Assembly (NCBI GenBank): GCA_905331475.1
Contig: CAJNYU010000189.1
Location: 1 to 64,000 of the forward strand
DNA from: Rotaria socialis
Lineage: Eukaryota; Rotifera; Eurotatoria; Philodinida; Philodinidae
Length of the DNA: 64,000 nucleotides
Direction: 5' to 3'
Shown: in pieces, positions 33,008 through 45,400 of the stretch
Layout of the letters: every line of letters starts with the position of its first letter
Numbering within the stretch: the first letter of the stretch is position 1
Translations under genes and position numbers: made by a program
The notes under the pieces: generated by a model
The model's database searches: none
What the model was told of the DNA's origin: nothing
The model's input: only the letters and a program-made list of their open reading frames with translations

Positions 33008-33943
33008 TACCTCGAGAGAGTGGAATATCCCGAAAATAAGATCTTTCGATAAAGTGCTCGAAAGGGTTTCTCCTCGCGTGAATATAAATATGAGAAATCT
33101 CTTCAGAATCTGATGAGAGAGCAGTCCGGCAAGGAGATTTGTTGATATTTTCTGCAAAGATCTTTCTGTTGGGAAGAGAACTTAAACAATTCATATAGGA
33201 AATCGCATGAATTCAGGGAGTCTTGAAAGAATGAAGAATTCTCGTGGTATTCTTACATTGAATCGCTAAACTTAATGTTTTAGAGATTATTTTGAGCGTA
33301 GAAGATCATTCATGTTACACTAAAGGTTAATGAGAGAAAGAATCTACCAAAAGAACTCTGTTGGTCATGTGTTAGAGGACGTTGATGATCAATGGCTTTC
33401 AAAGCTTTAATAGGGATTCACGTGGATTCAGTGAGAGTTTTTTAAAAAGATCTCTTTAAGTATAAAATATGGAGTATCTTGGATCTTTTAGAAAAACGAA
33501 TCACTGAAAAAAAACTGTCAAGAAGATCGCGAAATAGGAGAATTTCTGTATTAAATACTCTCAGGATCAAGAGAAATAGTTCCGAAGATGACCGCGGCGA
33601 AAATCAATTCAGAAGTTTTCATAACAACTCTGTCACTGATTTGGAAAAAAAAAATCGCTTTTATGTACTGGTTGGCATCAGCTCCTGTGAAATAGAGATG
33701 ATGCTGACGCCTTCTAGAATCTTACTCATAAATACGTGTAAAGAAGGTATAAAACCTGAAAAAAACTTCGAACAGGACGAAAATCAGTTGTCTAAAAACG
33801 ATCCCAATGGTTCTTATGCTGCTCTCTGATAATTAGCAGCGTTAGATGCAGAGCAAATATTCATTATTACTCCTTTTAATTGATAGTTCATTTAAAAAAA
33901 AACAACAATCAAAGTTTGTCTAAAGAGTGTGGTGAAACAAACT
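33008..33943. other. Gene-free spacer
   Basis: An ORF at 33479-33829 on the plus strand is basic and low in complexity, with no domain; I do not support it as a gene. Nothing else stands out. Confidence 0.35.
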
Positions 33944-34730
33944 TTTCTTAAAATTGGCGGTATCTATATGAATATATGCGCAGATAGTTGATTGAAATTT
34001 TATCGTAGTTATGAAAAATTATGATTATTTTATTCTTGATGGCTAAACAAAAACATGTTACATTTTTTATTTTTGAGCCATGTAAGTCGAGTGAAACATT
34101 ATTTTCTACAAATTTTTACTAGATATTTGTATATGCTCCGATAGAGTTTGATAAGCTCTACAAGAATATGAATATTAAACAAGGATTCTGATCCTTCTTC
34201 CAAAACAAAACGTGGAGGAAACCAGAAAATCTAATAAAAATTTGACATATCTTGCATTAGAGAGTACGCTTGACTTTCAATAACTCTCGCTGGTTAACTA
34301 TTAATATATGTTTCGAGATGCAATGTCACATACTGAAGCTGAAAATAATCTTTCCGAGCTTCCTGAACAGACAGAACAGTCGATCAGCTGAAGTTATTTC
34401 GAGTTCAGCATACCCTCTCTTATGCAAGATATGTGAAATTTTTATTAGTCTTTCCGATTTCCTTTGAGTTTTCAATTGTAAACAGCATCAAAATATTTTT
34501 TGATATTTATATTCTTGTAGAACTCAACGAGCTCTATCGAACCATATAAAAATACCTAGAAAACGATATTTCGCTTCAGACATTACAAGCATATTTTGTT
34601 TTTCAAACAATATAACGTGTTTTTTACTTAGTCATCAAGAATAAAATGATCATGACTTTTCACAACTACGATAAAATTTCAATCAACTATCTGCGCGTAT
34701 ATTCATATAGATAACGCCAATTTACCGAAA
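33944..34730. mobile_element. Foldback element with about 230-bp inverted arms
   Basis: The arm 33944-34176 and the arm 34502-34730 are inverted copies. Shared blocks include aaattggcg, atctatatgaatata, gcgcagatagttgattgaaa and ttttattcttgatg. The arms have drifted by scattered substitutions, and the loop is about 325 bp. There is no ORF. It sits downstream of the truncated Thr-stalk membrane gene, in the place where that gene's missing 3' exons would be expected. Confidence 0.75.
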
Positions 34731-35335
34731 GAGGTCGAGACTTTGTAGTCACCCTTTAGTCTACTTGCTCAATAAATTAATAATTCTTTCAACATTAATA
34801 AAAAGCAGTTTTATTATCTTCTTCTTTATTTCGCCTTCTTCTTATTATTACATTCTCATTCACAAATAATTCCCCTGCTTTAAACATTAACACTCACTTA
34901 AATAGAATAGATACGAGAAGAAGAATGGAGTGATTGTAGACGTGATAGAATGAAACCGAGAGAAAAAGAGAGACGATACTTATGTCAGGACAGATATCTC
35001 CGGACATTACAAGCAGTATTAATAACTAAACCAGTTTGCTCATTTAAAAATTTATTTCCTCATCATATGAATAGTATTTATATCAGTAGTCATTTTCATT
35101 TTGCTCTGATCAAACTATTTGTAGTGTAAATAAAAGAATGTTTCTCTAAGTTCACTGATCATGATATCATCAGTCCAGCGAATGACGTAGAATAGAACAT
35201 AAATATAAATAAATATGTTCTTCGCTCCATTGCTTTCTTTCAAACCTGCAAAGTAGCTTTTGCATAAAAACTAACTATGTACACTTGATTACAAATTAGA
35301 ATTGAGTAAAGTCAATAAGCGTTAAAAAAGCTTAC
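34731..35335. other. Gene-free spacer
   Basis: AT-rich, with no exon found for the minus-strand gene that ends at 35336. Confidence 0.4.
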
Positions 35336-36555
35336 CCAGTTGCTGAGTAGGCGTTTTAGTTGTAGTTGCAGTTGTAGTGGTAGTGGTAGTTGCAGTTGTA
35401 GTCGTAGTTGTAGTGGCAGTTGTAGTGGTAGTGGTAGTTGCAGTTGTAGTCGTAGTTGTAGTGGCAGTTGTAGTGGTAGTTGTAGTTGCAGTTCTAGTAT
35501 TCGTCGCTATTGGTTATCATAGAGCATATGCGTAAACAAATCAGATAGTTTACGTCTGGCACAGAAAGTGATATACAATTTAATGTAATTAGGGTGCGGG
35601 TGTATGTGCATGCCTCTTCATCTAAGCACAGCACACACCCACGCCATGGTAATAGTCTACTGCTGATATGCTAACTAGAACAACATTTGAATAGTTTGAC
35701 GAAGAAAGATTTTCATATGCATTGCAAGAAATCAAGGAGGATCGCTAGAGATTATGAGTACCACTTCAGCTTCTTTGGAGATAGGTCCCAGTGGATTTCT
35801 AAGTATTCTATACAGATATTTTAATAGATCTACACATGATGACTTTTTATAATATGAAAGGTGTCTCATAGTAGATCTTAATTTGAGGGCGTGGGTCGTA
35901 CGTTCATCCACATTCCAAGCGACATTTCCGATATGTAAGTCACTACACTAAAAAAGAAAGATTTTTAGGGAACCTGTGCCCAAGGGAAAAACCTTTTGGT
36001 TCTGTATGAAAATACCGAGTCTTTTTTGGCTCTGTGAGAAATTATCGAATCCTGGTTAAGTTTGGGAGTTTCATACGGAACCAAAACGTTTCCTCCGCTG
36101 GGAACAGGTTCGGTAAACAAACAATGTTTTTGGAGTGCATGGTTAGAAAGAGATGTAAAAATAGATATTCTAGTGTGCTCGAATCTCACTCATCGTCTTT
36201 GGTGTCGTAGTAGTGACCGTTGATGATATAGCTAACGAATTCGTGGTTGTTGATGTAGTTGTAAACTGTGCTGTTGGCCGAGTTAAGAGAACGGTTGGAG
36301 TAATTACGGCCGTCGCAACAATAGCGATCACCACTAGAGCAAGAACAGTTTTGAGCAGGGTACCTAGTTCCCTATACCGACAATGCTATATCGTTACAAT
36401 TTTCTTTAGGTTCGTTACACAAACTTTCTGCTTTTCCGTTTCACTTCGATGGAGTCATCAAAATCGAATTTCTCATATGTTTTGGTTTCCATTGGCAAAG
36501 CCGTACTCTTGGCACTTAAATGATCAACAAGTGTATCAGTCGTTCTATCAGTCAT
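35336..36555 (-). CDS. Type II membrane protein with Thr-rich stalk, 3' part missing
   Basis: Three exons are supported: 36419-36555 (ATG at 36555), 36190-36371 and 35336-35506. The junctions have phase 2 then phase 1, with an intron of 47 nt and one of 683 nt. Exon 1 encodes a 45-residue charged cytoplasmic tail. Exon 2 encodes a membrane segment (LLKTVLALVVIAIVATAVI) followed by a Thr/Ser stretch. Exon 3 is almost pure Thr with Ala (repeats of the triplets ACT and ACA), suited to dense O-glycosylation. It ends at a good donor (CTGG/gtaagc) in phase 1. No downstream exon or extracellular domain is visible before 33480. The architecture matches the gene at 51861-56163, so this is probably a truncated relative. 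An inverted telomere-like motif lies in the second intron (35591-35645). Confidence 0.6.
35591..35645. repeat. Inverted telomere-like motif
   Basis: G-rich agggtgcgggtgtatgtg is followed by C-rich cacacacccacgcc, about 20 nt apart, inside an intron of the Thr-stalk gene. Confidence 0.5.
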
Positions 36556-37186
36556 GAATCTTAAATAATTTTAACAGTTGCGTACACAATAAATTCCGAG
36601 TGCTGAAAAATGCTTATTATATAAGAATGAATATGTTATAGCTTCGAAAAATATCGTTATCTTTTTCAATTTAGACGTCGTGTGACTTAATAAGATAAAG
36701 AACATTCTTTTTTTCACGTCAACAAGAATCAAAGCTTCTCCTTGAAGCTGCTTTTTTAGCTAATATCATCACAGGCACAAAGATAGAAAACGGGCAGTAT
36801 AAATCTCGCACATAGAATTCTCCAAATTTGAATTCTTAAGAGACATTCCATGAAAATATCGAAGAATCGAAAAACATCGTAAAGCAGGGGCGATTTCTAC
36901 AGAAATCGACCCCAATTGAATTGTCCCATTTCTACTTTATAAAAGTATACATCTCGGCAATAAAAACTATACCTAATAGTTAGTTTTGTTATAAAACTCG
37001 TTTGAAGGAACGGACGATGGTGAAAAGTTCGATTTTTAGGTCAAAAAATGGCATTCAATTTGATAATGTTTTCTTTATTAAGTTATATCAAAATGAAATT
37101 AATTATACACCAATAAATAAAGTAATTAACAATATTACGTTGATACTATATATGAAAGTACTTCATTATTACGTAAAGAAGTATTC
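36556..37186. other. Spacer upstream of the Thr-stalk gene
   Basis: No gene is supported; it should hold the promoter of the minus-strand membrane gene. Confidence 0.35.
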
Positions 37187-37258
37187 TGGGTGTGGGTGGG
37201 GCGTGATCACATGCACACACTCATACAACCACGCACACCCACACGCACACTCACATCC
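37187..37258. repeat. Inverted telomere-like motif
   Basis: ctgggtgtgggtggggcgtg is followed by a longer C-rich arm containing acgcacacccacacgcacac. It lies 15 bp outside the target duplication of the hAT-type MITE. Confidence 0.6.
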
Positions 37259-37280
37259 GCTCATACGCATCATTGTTGAG

Positions 37281-37952
37281 CATAGATGGAACCGGACCGG
37301 CCGGTCTGCCGGTTGCCGGTCCGGTCCGGGCGGAGATGTCAGACCGACCGGTCTGCGCAATTTTTTAGTCATATTTCTATAGAACATCAAAAATATTTGG
37401 TCTGTAGATGACGTAAACAAGGACAGTTAAGGTTTTCATGTGGATAATATAAAATTCTAATCTTAAATTGTAAATGATATTATACAAAATTTGTGTTATT
37501 TTAATTCTATAAGGCTATGCAGCAGTCGCATAGTCTTATAGAGTATGTGAAAGGCGATACTCTAATATTTGAAGCATGAGTTATACTTTCAAAACTACAT
37601 TTATACTGTTTTCGACAATTCAAACTCAAAGGGGGAAACGCGTATTTCTGTATTTTCATATTTCTATCTATTTCGGAAGTATTTCTAAGTGTTTTTACGA
37701 ATTTCTATGTATTTCCAATTTATTTTTGCATATTACTGTATTTTTGAAATACATATAAATACATACAAATACGTAGAAATACTGAAATTTGGTCAAACTA
37801 CATGAAAAGACCCGCCGGTTTTTTGCCAATTTTAGCATTAATATAGACCAGCCGATTTTTTGCCGGTTTTTGCCAGTTTAGCATTATTATAGACCGGCAG
37901 GTAACTGGCCGGTCCGGTTTGGGCAGAAAAAACTCGACCGGTTCCATCTATG
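37281..37952. mobile_element. 672-bp hAT-type MITE with perfect 8-bp target duplication
   Basis: The left end CATAGATGGAACCGG (37281-37295) is the inverse of the right end. The flanking 8-mer ttgttgag occurs at 37273-37280 and again at 37953-37960, an exact 8-bp target duplication typical of hAT elements. The outer parts carry dense CCGG/CCGGT palindromes (37294-37356 and 37805-37940). A perfect-looking hairpin (ctataaggctatgc / gcatagtcttatag) lies at about 37508-37544, and tatttctg repeats follow at 37640-37790. No transposase is encoded. Confidence 0.85.
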
Positions 37953-37960
37953 TTGTTGAG

Positions 37961-38890
37961 GATACCGTTTGCTAGTTATATGAAAGCAAATCAAATAGAA
38001 ATCATGGGGTTTTCAATCTTGAAATATAGAAATAAAAAGTGATTATATTTGACGATATTACCACCTGAAGTAATATTTTTCGATTGGAGTCAATCAAAAC
38101 GTTGAAAGAATATTGGTGCCAATGCAGCTGAACATAACGCAGATAGATGCTTTGTTTGTGCCAATGGAGGCAATGTTGATGGATGTAAGCAGAATAGTTA
38201 GTTTTACTGACAGAAAAGAGCATATTGTACACCCAAGTATACTGCAGAACAAGACTGCTAAGTATTGACTATGAATACGATTAAAGACACACAGTTGTAA
38301 TATTTTCAAAGGACAATTACTTCGAGTGAAAAGGAGATTGGAACATGGTCAACATGTGCCGATGCTGAAGTAGCAGTCATCATGGGCAGATTATTAAGCG
38401 AAGATCAAGTTTTTGACGCCAATGATTACGCCCGTTGAGTAACTATTGTCATGGATCCCAGTCTAGGTTAGTTAGATCTGTGCTTCATGCGAATGTTTCT
38501 TTTCCCCAGCAGGACCACTCATATTTATCGATGTATGCTGTTTGAGAAACATATTTGATGATAGCTGATACTTTCATGAAAAAATTCAAATTTCGATTGC
38601 GAATGAATTGCTTCAGTAATGTAGAGCAATAGAAATTCAACTGGAACCTCAATCAACTTTTGTTAAATTCTGTTGACTGCCTTTTATCAACATCTGTTTG
38701 TTGTTCATTTTGACACAGTTTTCTCTGATAGAAGTGTATGATAAAGCCGTTTCGATGGAACATGAAAACGCTTTACTTTTTCCTGCAGAGAGAAAATCAT
38801 CTAGTCAAATAGTTATGTAACAAACATGATAAGAGTCAAGAACTTGTTTCATCCAAACCCCTTTCTGACGTTGTTCTAGTCCGTATTGAT
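37961..38890. other. Gene-free spacer
   Basis: No gene is supported between the MITE and the Mutator-like element. Confidence 0.4.
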
Positions 38891-40967
38891 GCCTCGAATG
38901 GTACTAGGACAATTCGTTGCATATATAAATAATTATTGGATTACGCTACTTATATCAGTATAACTTTATAATCAAATAATTTATATAATTTTTTTATTGA
39001 TTAAATGATAAAGAGATACAATACAATGATAAGAAGAGCAAATTCAGTGATAAGAAAAATTAAATAAATAAATTTATATTTGCCTATTATTATGTTTACA
39101 AATTTACATTAGCTGCCACACTACTTAAATATTGAACTAAATCGTTATTGTTGTATGCTTGAACAAGCCGTTTAATTCTCTCGTCAAGCTTTCGATAGGA
39201 AGCTTTTTTTGGTTTTGGTTCATGACCTTGACGACTCTGTTCTATATCGATTTCAAATTTAGATTGTTCTCGACGAATTTTATCGGTCAGCTTTGGAATT
39301 GTTGGATGAGCGGTAAGCACACGATTTGCAAATGCATTATGACAGCCCTCGATAGCATTGTTAGATCTAGGTAAATCAGCTACTACGCGATCGTAGACGT
39401 TCCATAGTTCATGAGTAAATTGTGGTATTTTTCGACCATTCACTGAAAAAAATTTAGTTATAAGAAGTAGCATTTGATTAATAATATTACCCCGTCTCTT
39501 GCGTTCACCGATCCACGTTTTTTCGAAATAAGATATAAGTTCATCGGCGTTATCGTCAAATTCACTTTCAAGCAATTCAAATGCTTTCACAACATCTACA
39601 ACTGGAACAAATGCTAGCGCAATTAATTTTTTCACATTGATGTGAAAATGTTGATCATCATGATACTTTTTTGTTAGACCACAACTCTGAAATTTTCGCC
39701 ATACGCATTGACCAAAATGAAACAAACAACCTGAAAGAAGAATCAGCATGCTAGATTTACACTCAAACAAAATCATGTTGTCACCTTTATGAAGAATATT
39801 CGGAAATAACTTGTGCACTGATTTTATTTTAGCTGCTTCAAAATCGGTTAGTATCGATTCTGGAGCATAATTATTTTGTTTCAAAATAAGTTCAAAGAAT
39901 TCATTATAATCATTAAAACTTTTTCCAATCAAAACACCATAAACTAGTGGAATGACACTAGACATGAATAACCCGTGCAACGTAAACAGCTGATAGAAAT
40001 CATCTGAACAAACCTAATATAAATATAATTTATACAATAGCGTGTGAGAATTATATTTTATTTTTACCTTTAAGGTCCCATCTGCAAACCAGTGTTTACA
40101 ATTTTTCAGAACCAATAAGTTAGATTTCGTTGTGAATACTATTAATTGTTTATTTTCATTAGAAACAAAATCTTCTCCACGATCTGTTTTTCTCAAATTG
40201 CTTGGCAGTCTCCCGTCTTTATCGAGCGGTTCCACTTGACGTTGACGACGAATTGAGCGAATTAATGAATCATTCTTGGGTAGTGAACCGGCAGAATGCA
40301 AAGGAAAAGTTCTCAATGCAGAATGAAGAATGTTGCTTGTTGGTTCTTCACTAATGGCAGCGCGAGATTTTATATCCTTCTGTAGTTTTATAACCGACAT
40401 TTTGTCGAGATTTGCTGAATGAGAATGTGCAGTTGGCCCTGATGAAATTGAGTCCATTGATAAGTTAGTATGAATGCGCCCTTACAAAATAAATAATAAA
40501 TTCAATATTTTGATGTCCGTAATATGTGTACTTACCCTTGCAATCACGGTTCTGACATCGAAATATTGATTTTAGTTTAGTTTTTCGTTCTAAATTGTAT
40601 ACATATGAATCATAAACCAGCAATGGTTTTCCTTTTTCAGTTGAAAATATTTCTATTTTACCCATAGTGAAAATGTCTGATGATATTTTTTTAGAGAGCA
40701 AACTAAAGTGAAAGGGTATTCTATCAAAACGTCATTTATTTATAAATTGTAAGCCAATTAGATATTTAATATATGAATAGATACTGATAGAGAGAATCTA
40801 CAAATTATTGATTTAATTTTAATCACAATCAAAAAGATAACAAGATAAGCGTTTTATCTATTAATTTAATTTTTATTCAATCACACTTGATCGAAGACGT
40901 CATCGACTTATTATATATTAATGCAACGAATTGTCCTGCAACGAATTGTCCGGTCACCGCCTCGAAT
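38891..40967 (-). mobile_element. Complete Mutator-like element (MULE) with 9-bp target duplication
   Basis: The direct repeat gcctcgaat flanks the unit at 38891-38899 and 40959-40967, the 9-bp duplication typical of Mutator elements. The element 38900-40958 has inverted ends GGTACTAGGACAATTCG (left) and GGTGACCGGACAATTCG (complement of right), followed by a shared TTGCA. At the right end the block GGACAATTCGTTGCA is present twice in tandem. The unit contains one five-exon transposase gene with no stop or frameshift, so it appears autonomous and recent. Confidence 0.88.
39096..40701 (-). CDS. FLYWCH-MULE transposase, intact
   Basis: Exons 40536-40701, 40068-40480, 39785-40013, 39491-39730 and 39096-39442 join in frame over introns of 55, 54, 54 and 48 nt to give 464 residues. 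The N-terminus is a FLYWCH-type zinc finger (FRCQNRDCKG and upstream LVYDSYVYNL), which binds DNA. The catalytic part shows the MULE DDE arrangement: Asp in WFADGTLK, Asp in ESILTDFEAAKI and Glu in SNNAIEGCHNAF. The Cys/His segment CLFHFGQCVWRKFQ lies between the second Asp and the Glu. Start may be Met1 at 40701 or Met13. The gene lies wholly inside terminal repeats with a target duplication. The enzyme would excise and insert this element. Confidence 0.88.
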
Positions 40968-42436
40968 ATGTTATGTGATTACACAACTTCAAAGATGAAG
41001 CATTGTAAATAGTAGTTGGAATAGTAAACGCGTAGCGCAAGGCGCTCCGAGAAAGAATCGAAAGGAAAAAAAATAATAAAATGTACAAAATAATAAAAAA
41101 ATAAAAAAATCACAAATCATAAAAAAAAAATAAAATAAAAGCAAAACTCACAAAAAAATTACAAAAGAAGTGAAAGGTGCTGTGTCTGGTCATATACAGT
41201 TCTGAGCACCGAAAAAGAAAAAAAAATTACAAAAAAGCGTCTCGGCTTTTTTAAATATTTTTTACTAGACCTACCTCTCATCGTCACTAGGAATTTATTA
41301 TATCTTTTGACTTCAAAAGACATGAATATTCAATCTTATATACAGAGGCATCGGAGAAGACATGTATTGTTCCAATAAAGGTAAAGTTGTAGAAGTCAAA
41401 CAATCGTACATAAGATAAGATGTTACCGATGAGATGAAATGATATACAAACTGTAAAGAAAACTGTTATATTCAATAATCTTATGCCAATTTTACCACAA
41501 AATTCTTTAAGAACCTTACTTTCAAACAAAATTTGGGTGTGTGTGTTTACATCACTACGCACCCACACCCACACCCAGATCGTGTTTCACAAAAATACAA
41601 TGTTAAGAGTTGAACCTGAATCAAACTTCGATTCTTATCTCATGTGTATAAAATGAATAGATTTTATTTCGACTATGATAAAAATTTATCTTTTGTTACG
41701 CATTACATCCTTAAGATGAGTGCCTATTTGATTTTTAGTTAATAATTTGAAGTAAACTTGTAATTGAATTATACATGAGTTATTGCTTAATTTAAGAAAT
41801 ACAATAGAGGGACTTTGGCACAAGTTGTTTTACAAACCGGTAAAAGCGTCTCCTTTTTAATCTTTCATTAGGAGCAGATTTCAACAAATTAAAATAAATG
41901 CAAACATGTTTAATCTAAAAGTCAAATAATTAATTATTCAATTCAATGAAGCCTCACTTTCAACATTGCTTTGATTTGATTTAAAATTGACAAAAAATCA
42001 AAACAGAATCCAGAGTCTGGTCTTGATTTTTTAATGGAAACTGATAGGCTAATTCGATAAGAACATGGAAATGGTGTATGAAACTGTTTTACAAGAGAAA
42101 TGATGACACATCTATAAAAACTTTTTCAACCGGCAAAAATTAGCCGAACCGGTTTCAACTGTGACCAAGAGGGACCCAATCCATCAATATCTCGTGAACA
42201 GCTCAACAGATTGCACTGAAAGTTTAGCAGATATTTGTCTCAGTGAGTTAGGGTATATTTGAGAAATGCGCAGAGTTCCAGAAATTGTCATCATTATTTT
42301 CCTTTCCATGGAATGCATAGATTTCAATTCAATGGAATTTATCATGAAATTACTTTAATCTTTATTTTCTGTCAGTATAGAATGTCTGGTTTAGAAATAT
42401 AGCAAAAAAGATCGTATCACCTCGTTTACGCAAAAA
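40968..42436. other. A-rich spacer with inverted telomere-like motif
   Basis: Positions 41058-41235 are very A-rich low-complexity DNA. An inverted telomere-like pair lies at 41533-41578 (tttgggtgtgtgtgttt ... cacccacacccacaccc). No gene is supported. Confidence 0.5.
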
Positions 42437-45400
42437 CTATTCAGTCTGATGAGATAGCCAAGCTTCAATAACAGCCTTAAACGCATCATTGTGTGCCACA
42501 TCTGTTATCGTTGTTCGGCACACTGGACAAATGTTATTAGCTGTTTTCAAGTGTTCAGTGATGGCACTCATGTCGAACATGTGCCCACAAGGTGTGGTTA
42601 TTGCAGGATTTTCCATAATATCGAGTGTAATAGGACAAGTGAAGAGTGTTTTGTTGAGTCTTGTTTGTGATCCATTTTCAGTTGTACCTGCCGATAAGAA
42701 TCCACGATCGATGGTCGTTGTCAATTGTGTTTTATGTAGTAAATCACTCAGACTCGAAAATTGAGGTGGTTGTGCCATCAAACGAATCGATTGCATCAAT
42801 TGTTTGTACTTTTGTTTCATGTATTGTTGAACACTAGATTGATCCAAATGATGTATGCGAACATTTTGAATGATCGTTGGTTCCAAAATAGCTTTCTGTC
42901 CACATTCGATAGCATAGTCGAATTTGGAAATAGTTGCACCTCCTTCTTGACTCGCCATCGTTGAGTAGGTAGCAAAACCAGTTAATGCCCCAGAAATAAA
43001 CAGATCATCACAATGCGAGCACAAGTAATTAATAACATTCGATCGTGTAACATCTACAATTACCTTTTCTATTATTATTGGAGCATTTTGACACGCTTCT
43101 TTTATTGAAGCTACGGTCTCTGTAATTAAATTGGTAGATCCCCACATTACACGCGGAACTGCCTTGAATTGATCGCGAATAGTATTGATATGTGCATTGA
43201 TTTGATCAGATGAGTATGAGCTACCATAGAGTTCGAGTAACTGATTGCGCAAAGTATCAGTATCCTTTTGGTTTGGGGTCTGATATAGTTCAATGGCATC
43301 ATCTGGTAAAAGTGGAAACTCGATCCGAGTTAAATATCGTGGTCGAACTAGAGACCCATGTGCTGTCAGATTGGAGCGGTACCAGCTATCTATTTGATTA
43401 GGGTCAGTAATAAGCCTCGATTGAGTTGTGAGTTCACCGGTACGAGGATCGACTCGTTCACCCATCTTGTTAACAAAGATACACCAAGCTGTAGGTTCGT
43501 CTGTATCGATGTATGGCGAGGCATTCCCATAGAGTGGTCTCTCATAAGTGATCGATCTATCATATAATCTCATTATGAAATTTTTTATTCCATAAACAGT
43601 GAGAATCTGATTAACCAGTTGTAAATTCTCGATTGATAGATCAATTTTTGACGCAAGTTCACGTATAATCTTCGCCCAAAACACCTCTCGATTTTCATCG
43701 CGATCGAGATCAGTTAAAAATTTGCACGGTTTTACTAGCGTGGGCAATGATTGTAGAATGAAATCTGGAAACGGTCGATGTGATACATCCATTACCCAAG
43801 CTAATCGAGTAGCTGCCATTGGCTGCAGGGTCCAAGGACAATCTTGTGAAATCATTTTTCCATATTGATATTGCTGAAGACAAAAAGGTAGTTGGCGTAG
43901 GATTGACAACAAATCTACGATACCATCTGGTTTCTTCCAGATAAGAATGCGTGAATCTTCAGGACCAGGAGTTGGTTGATCGTCAATGGTTGACATAAAC
44001 AAAAGCTCAAAAACAAGTGATAGAGAATCTGGACTTTCCAGAACATAGAGTCTTCTCAATTGTTGTAATGCTTCCGACAAAATTTCGCCTGTACACAGTA
44101 ACCGATCTGTGTGGATATTCAAAAAACCAATGGGTTGTCCATATCGTCGTATGTTTTCTTCGATAATACATTCTCTTTCACTGTAAGTCATAGCATCATC
44201 CCAAAATTTCTGTAATTCGGCTGTGAACTTTGGATCGTGGGCATTATTCTTCAACAATTTTTTCTTTTCAATAGCAAAACTACTCACAATCTTGTCTAAA
44301 TAACCGTACAGTTGTTGACAGGCGACACTTGTCTCTAAATGAACCTGTGCCGATCGAATTAATGGATTGACCAACGACATCAAATTTCGAAAATCTTCAC
44401 CTCGGACACATCGCTCAAAGTTGAGTTTAGCCGTTTCTTCGAGGTATCGAAAAAGACCGATAATTTTCCTTGTTAAAGCCTGTAATTGAGTTTCGCCTTG
44501 TGCAACAGCATTGATGAAAATTTGCCGCATTCGAGTTGGTGCAAGAATGCTCGATGGAAGAACAAAGGTACCAATGGTAACGAATCCAGTTAGTTGGGCA
44601 AAAGTGTTGTTTTCACGTAAGAATCTGTTAATGATACATTCAAGTTGAGGATATTCATCGGAAGCTATGCCAATGTAGGGAACATTCGGTTTGACACAGG
44701 ATGAAATTGTTCTAGCATGTTTCTTTTCGATCCCCAGCGGAGACCACGGAGGCGCAACGAAGAAGACTGTTTGACAATGTTCTTGAAATGTCAACAAAGA
44801 AACGGAGTCAGTGAATTCACCATCAGAAATTATAATTGCATCATAAGCAGTTGGGAATAGTTTGGTTCGTTCGAAAGACGGACAAAATGCAGTGCCACCA
44901 TTAGGTCGATAATTTCCATTTTTGAATTCTTCTGATGTGAGTAATCGCCCACCGAGAGCCGCATGCACTCCTTCTGTACTTCCACCAAACAATGACACAT
45001 ATACTTCAATACCTTGATCATGTAAGCTTTTACATAAATGTTTAAGAGAATTTACCAATGGATCGAAGCCCGATGTTGACATTGATCCACTCATATCAAA
45101 GTGAATTATCACGGATCGTTTCTCCATCTCTATATTCATGTTTTTCAAGTCATCGACAGTTAAAATTGTCATTACTGGACTGTATGTAGTCAACTGCTTA
45201 ATTACTGGAACGATTCGATCCAGTGAAATATTTGTCGTTCGAGAGATCGTAAGAAGCATTCGGCGGTAGACATGCTCAATAAATGTTGTTCGTTTGTCTG
45301 CTGATTGGCTCGTACAGATTTCGTCCAAATTCGTGAGAACTTCCAGAAATTGTGATTGGGTACATTCTTTAATATCCAATACAGAGAGATCATTCCAAGA

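Noticed and set aside
33479-33829. 116-residue basic plus-strand ORF
   Set aside because: Low complexity, no recognisable motif, and flanked by repeat elements.
35340-35522. Plus-strand ORF of Ser/Cys/Gly repeats
   Set aside because: It is the complement of the Thr-rich stalk exon on the minus strand, where splice sites and phase fit; the plus-strand reading has no support.
42489-43567. Several plus-strand ORFs inside the VWA-U-box gene
   Set aside because: They are shadows of a 1002-codon conserved-looking frame with clear domains on the opposite strand.
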